A stretch of 15,045 nt of DNA from Candidatus Omnitrophota bacterium (GTDB taxonomy: Bacteria; Omnitrophota; Gorgyraeia; Gygaellales; Profunditerraquicolaceae): the NCBI GenBank assembly GCA_016867175.1, contig VGKF01000008.1, positions 1 through 15,045 of the forward strand, in the 5' to 3' direction. A model generated the notes under the pieces. It was not told the origin of the DNA and did no database searches. It saw nothing but the letters and a program-made list of their open reading frames with translations. Position numbers and translations under genes: made by a program. Numbering within the stretch: the first letter of the stretch is position 1; each line of letters starts with the position of its first letter. Shown one piece after another: positions 14,776-15,045 of the stretch.

Positions 14776-15045
14776 ATGGTAAAGATCTATTATGACCAGG
14801 ATGCGGATTTGAATCTGCTTAAGGGCAAGACTATCGCTATCATCGGTTATGGTATCCAAGGCCGCGGACAGGCGCTGTGCCTGCGCGATTCTGGTTGCAG
14901 CGTGGTAGTTTCAGAGATGGAAGGTACGCCTAACTTTGAACAGGCAAAAAAAGACGGCTTTAATCCTATCCCAGCAGCCCAGGCAGCCAAGTCAGCGGAT
15001 GTGATACAAATTTTAACCCAGGATCATGTGCAGGCGAAGGTTTAT
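14776..15045 (+). CDS. ilvC: Ketol-acid reductoisomerase, 5' part only
   Basis: The first 90 codons of IlvC, cut by the window end; a complete class I enzyme has about 330 residues. It isomerises and reduces acetolactate to dihydroxy-isovalerate. The Rossmann fold is clear: GKTIAIIGYGIQGRGQA (17-33) is the dinucleotide motif, followed by LRDSG (36-40). DVIQILTQDHVQAKVY matches the usual segment DVVM-L-PDE-Q--VY of the family. The cofactor loop after strand 2 reads VVVSEMEGTPNFEQA: Glu47 and Glu49 stand where NADPH enzymes normally carry Arg and Ser, so NADH use is possible. The ribosome site GAGGAGG (14761-14767) overlaps the ilvN stop. Confidence 0.93.
   Translation, partial: MVKIYYDQDADLNLLKGKTIAIIGYGIQGRGQALCLRDSGCSVVVSEMEGTPNFEQAKKDGFNPIPAAQAAKSADVIQILTQDHVQAKVY

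Overview
The window is about 15 kb of a bacterial chromosome with a short RNA-rich, non-coding start (1-633) followed by 14 genes, all on the + strand. No gap between these genes exceeds about 20 bases and several stops and starts overlap, so 634-15045 looks like one long transcription unit or a few nested ones. I see no transposase, phage gene, CRISPR array or other mobile marker. The gene set (PTS regulatory proteins without sugar permease parts, a membrane-anchored YvcK, a bifunctional phosphoglucose/phosphomannose isomerase, a short-type S-adenosylhomocysteinase, a divergent class II aldolase) suggests a deeply branching, uncultured-type bacterium. Candidatus Omnitrophota is my best guess from general resemblance, with low to moderate confidence.

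Region 1 (1-633) holds two exact copies of a 30-base repeat, each preceded by a variable hairpin and followed by another. Then come a tRNA-Leu(UAG), a crowded set of strong stem-loops, a tRNA-Gly(GCC) and a small stem-loop before the first gene. Neither tRNA has an encoded CCA end.

Region 2 (634-4358) encodes a phosphorelay: a PtsN/fructose-type EIIA, YvcK with two N-terminal membrane helices, HPr with both its histidine and its regulatory serine, and Enzyme I. No EIIB or EIIC is present, so a regulatory rather than a transport role is likely.

Region 3 (4370-10953) mixes sugar phosphate and one-carbon metabolism: phosphoglucose/phosphomannose isomerase, a sugar-1-phosphate nucleotidyltransferase, MetK, AhcY, PfkA (ATP-type active site) and a divergent class II fructose-bisphosphate aldolase. 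The isomerase, PfkA and the aldolase supply three successive upper-glycolysis steps.

Region 4 (10970-15045) is a branched-chain amino acid set: ilvD, ilvB, ilvN and the first 90 codons of ilvC, which runs off the window. The most checkable oddities are the acidic cofactor loop of IlvC, the divergent IlvD and aldolase, the linkage of a regulatory PTS to membrane YvcK, and the unexplained structured repeats in the first 500 bases.
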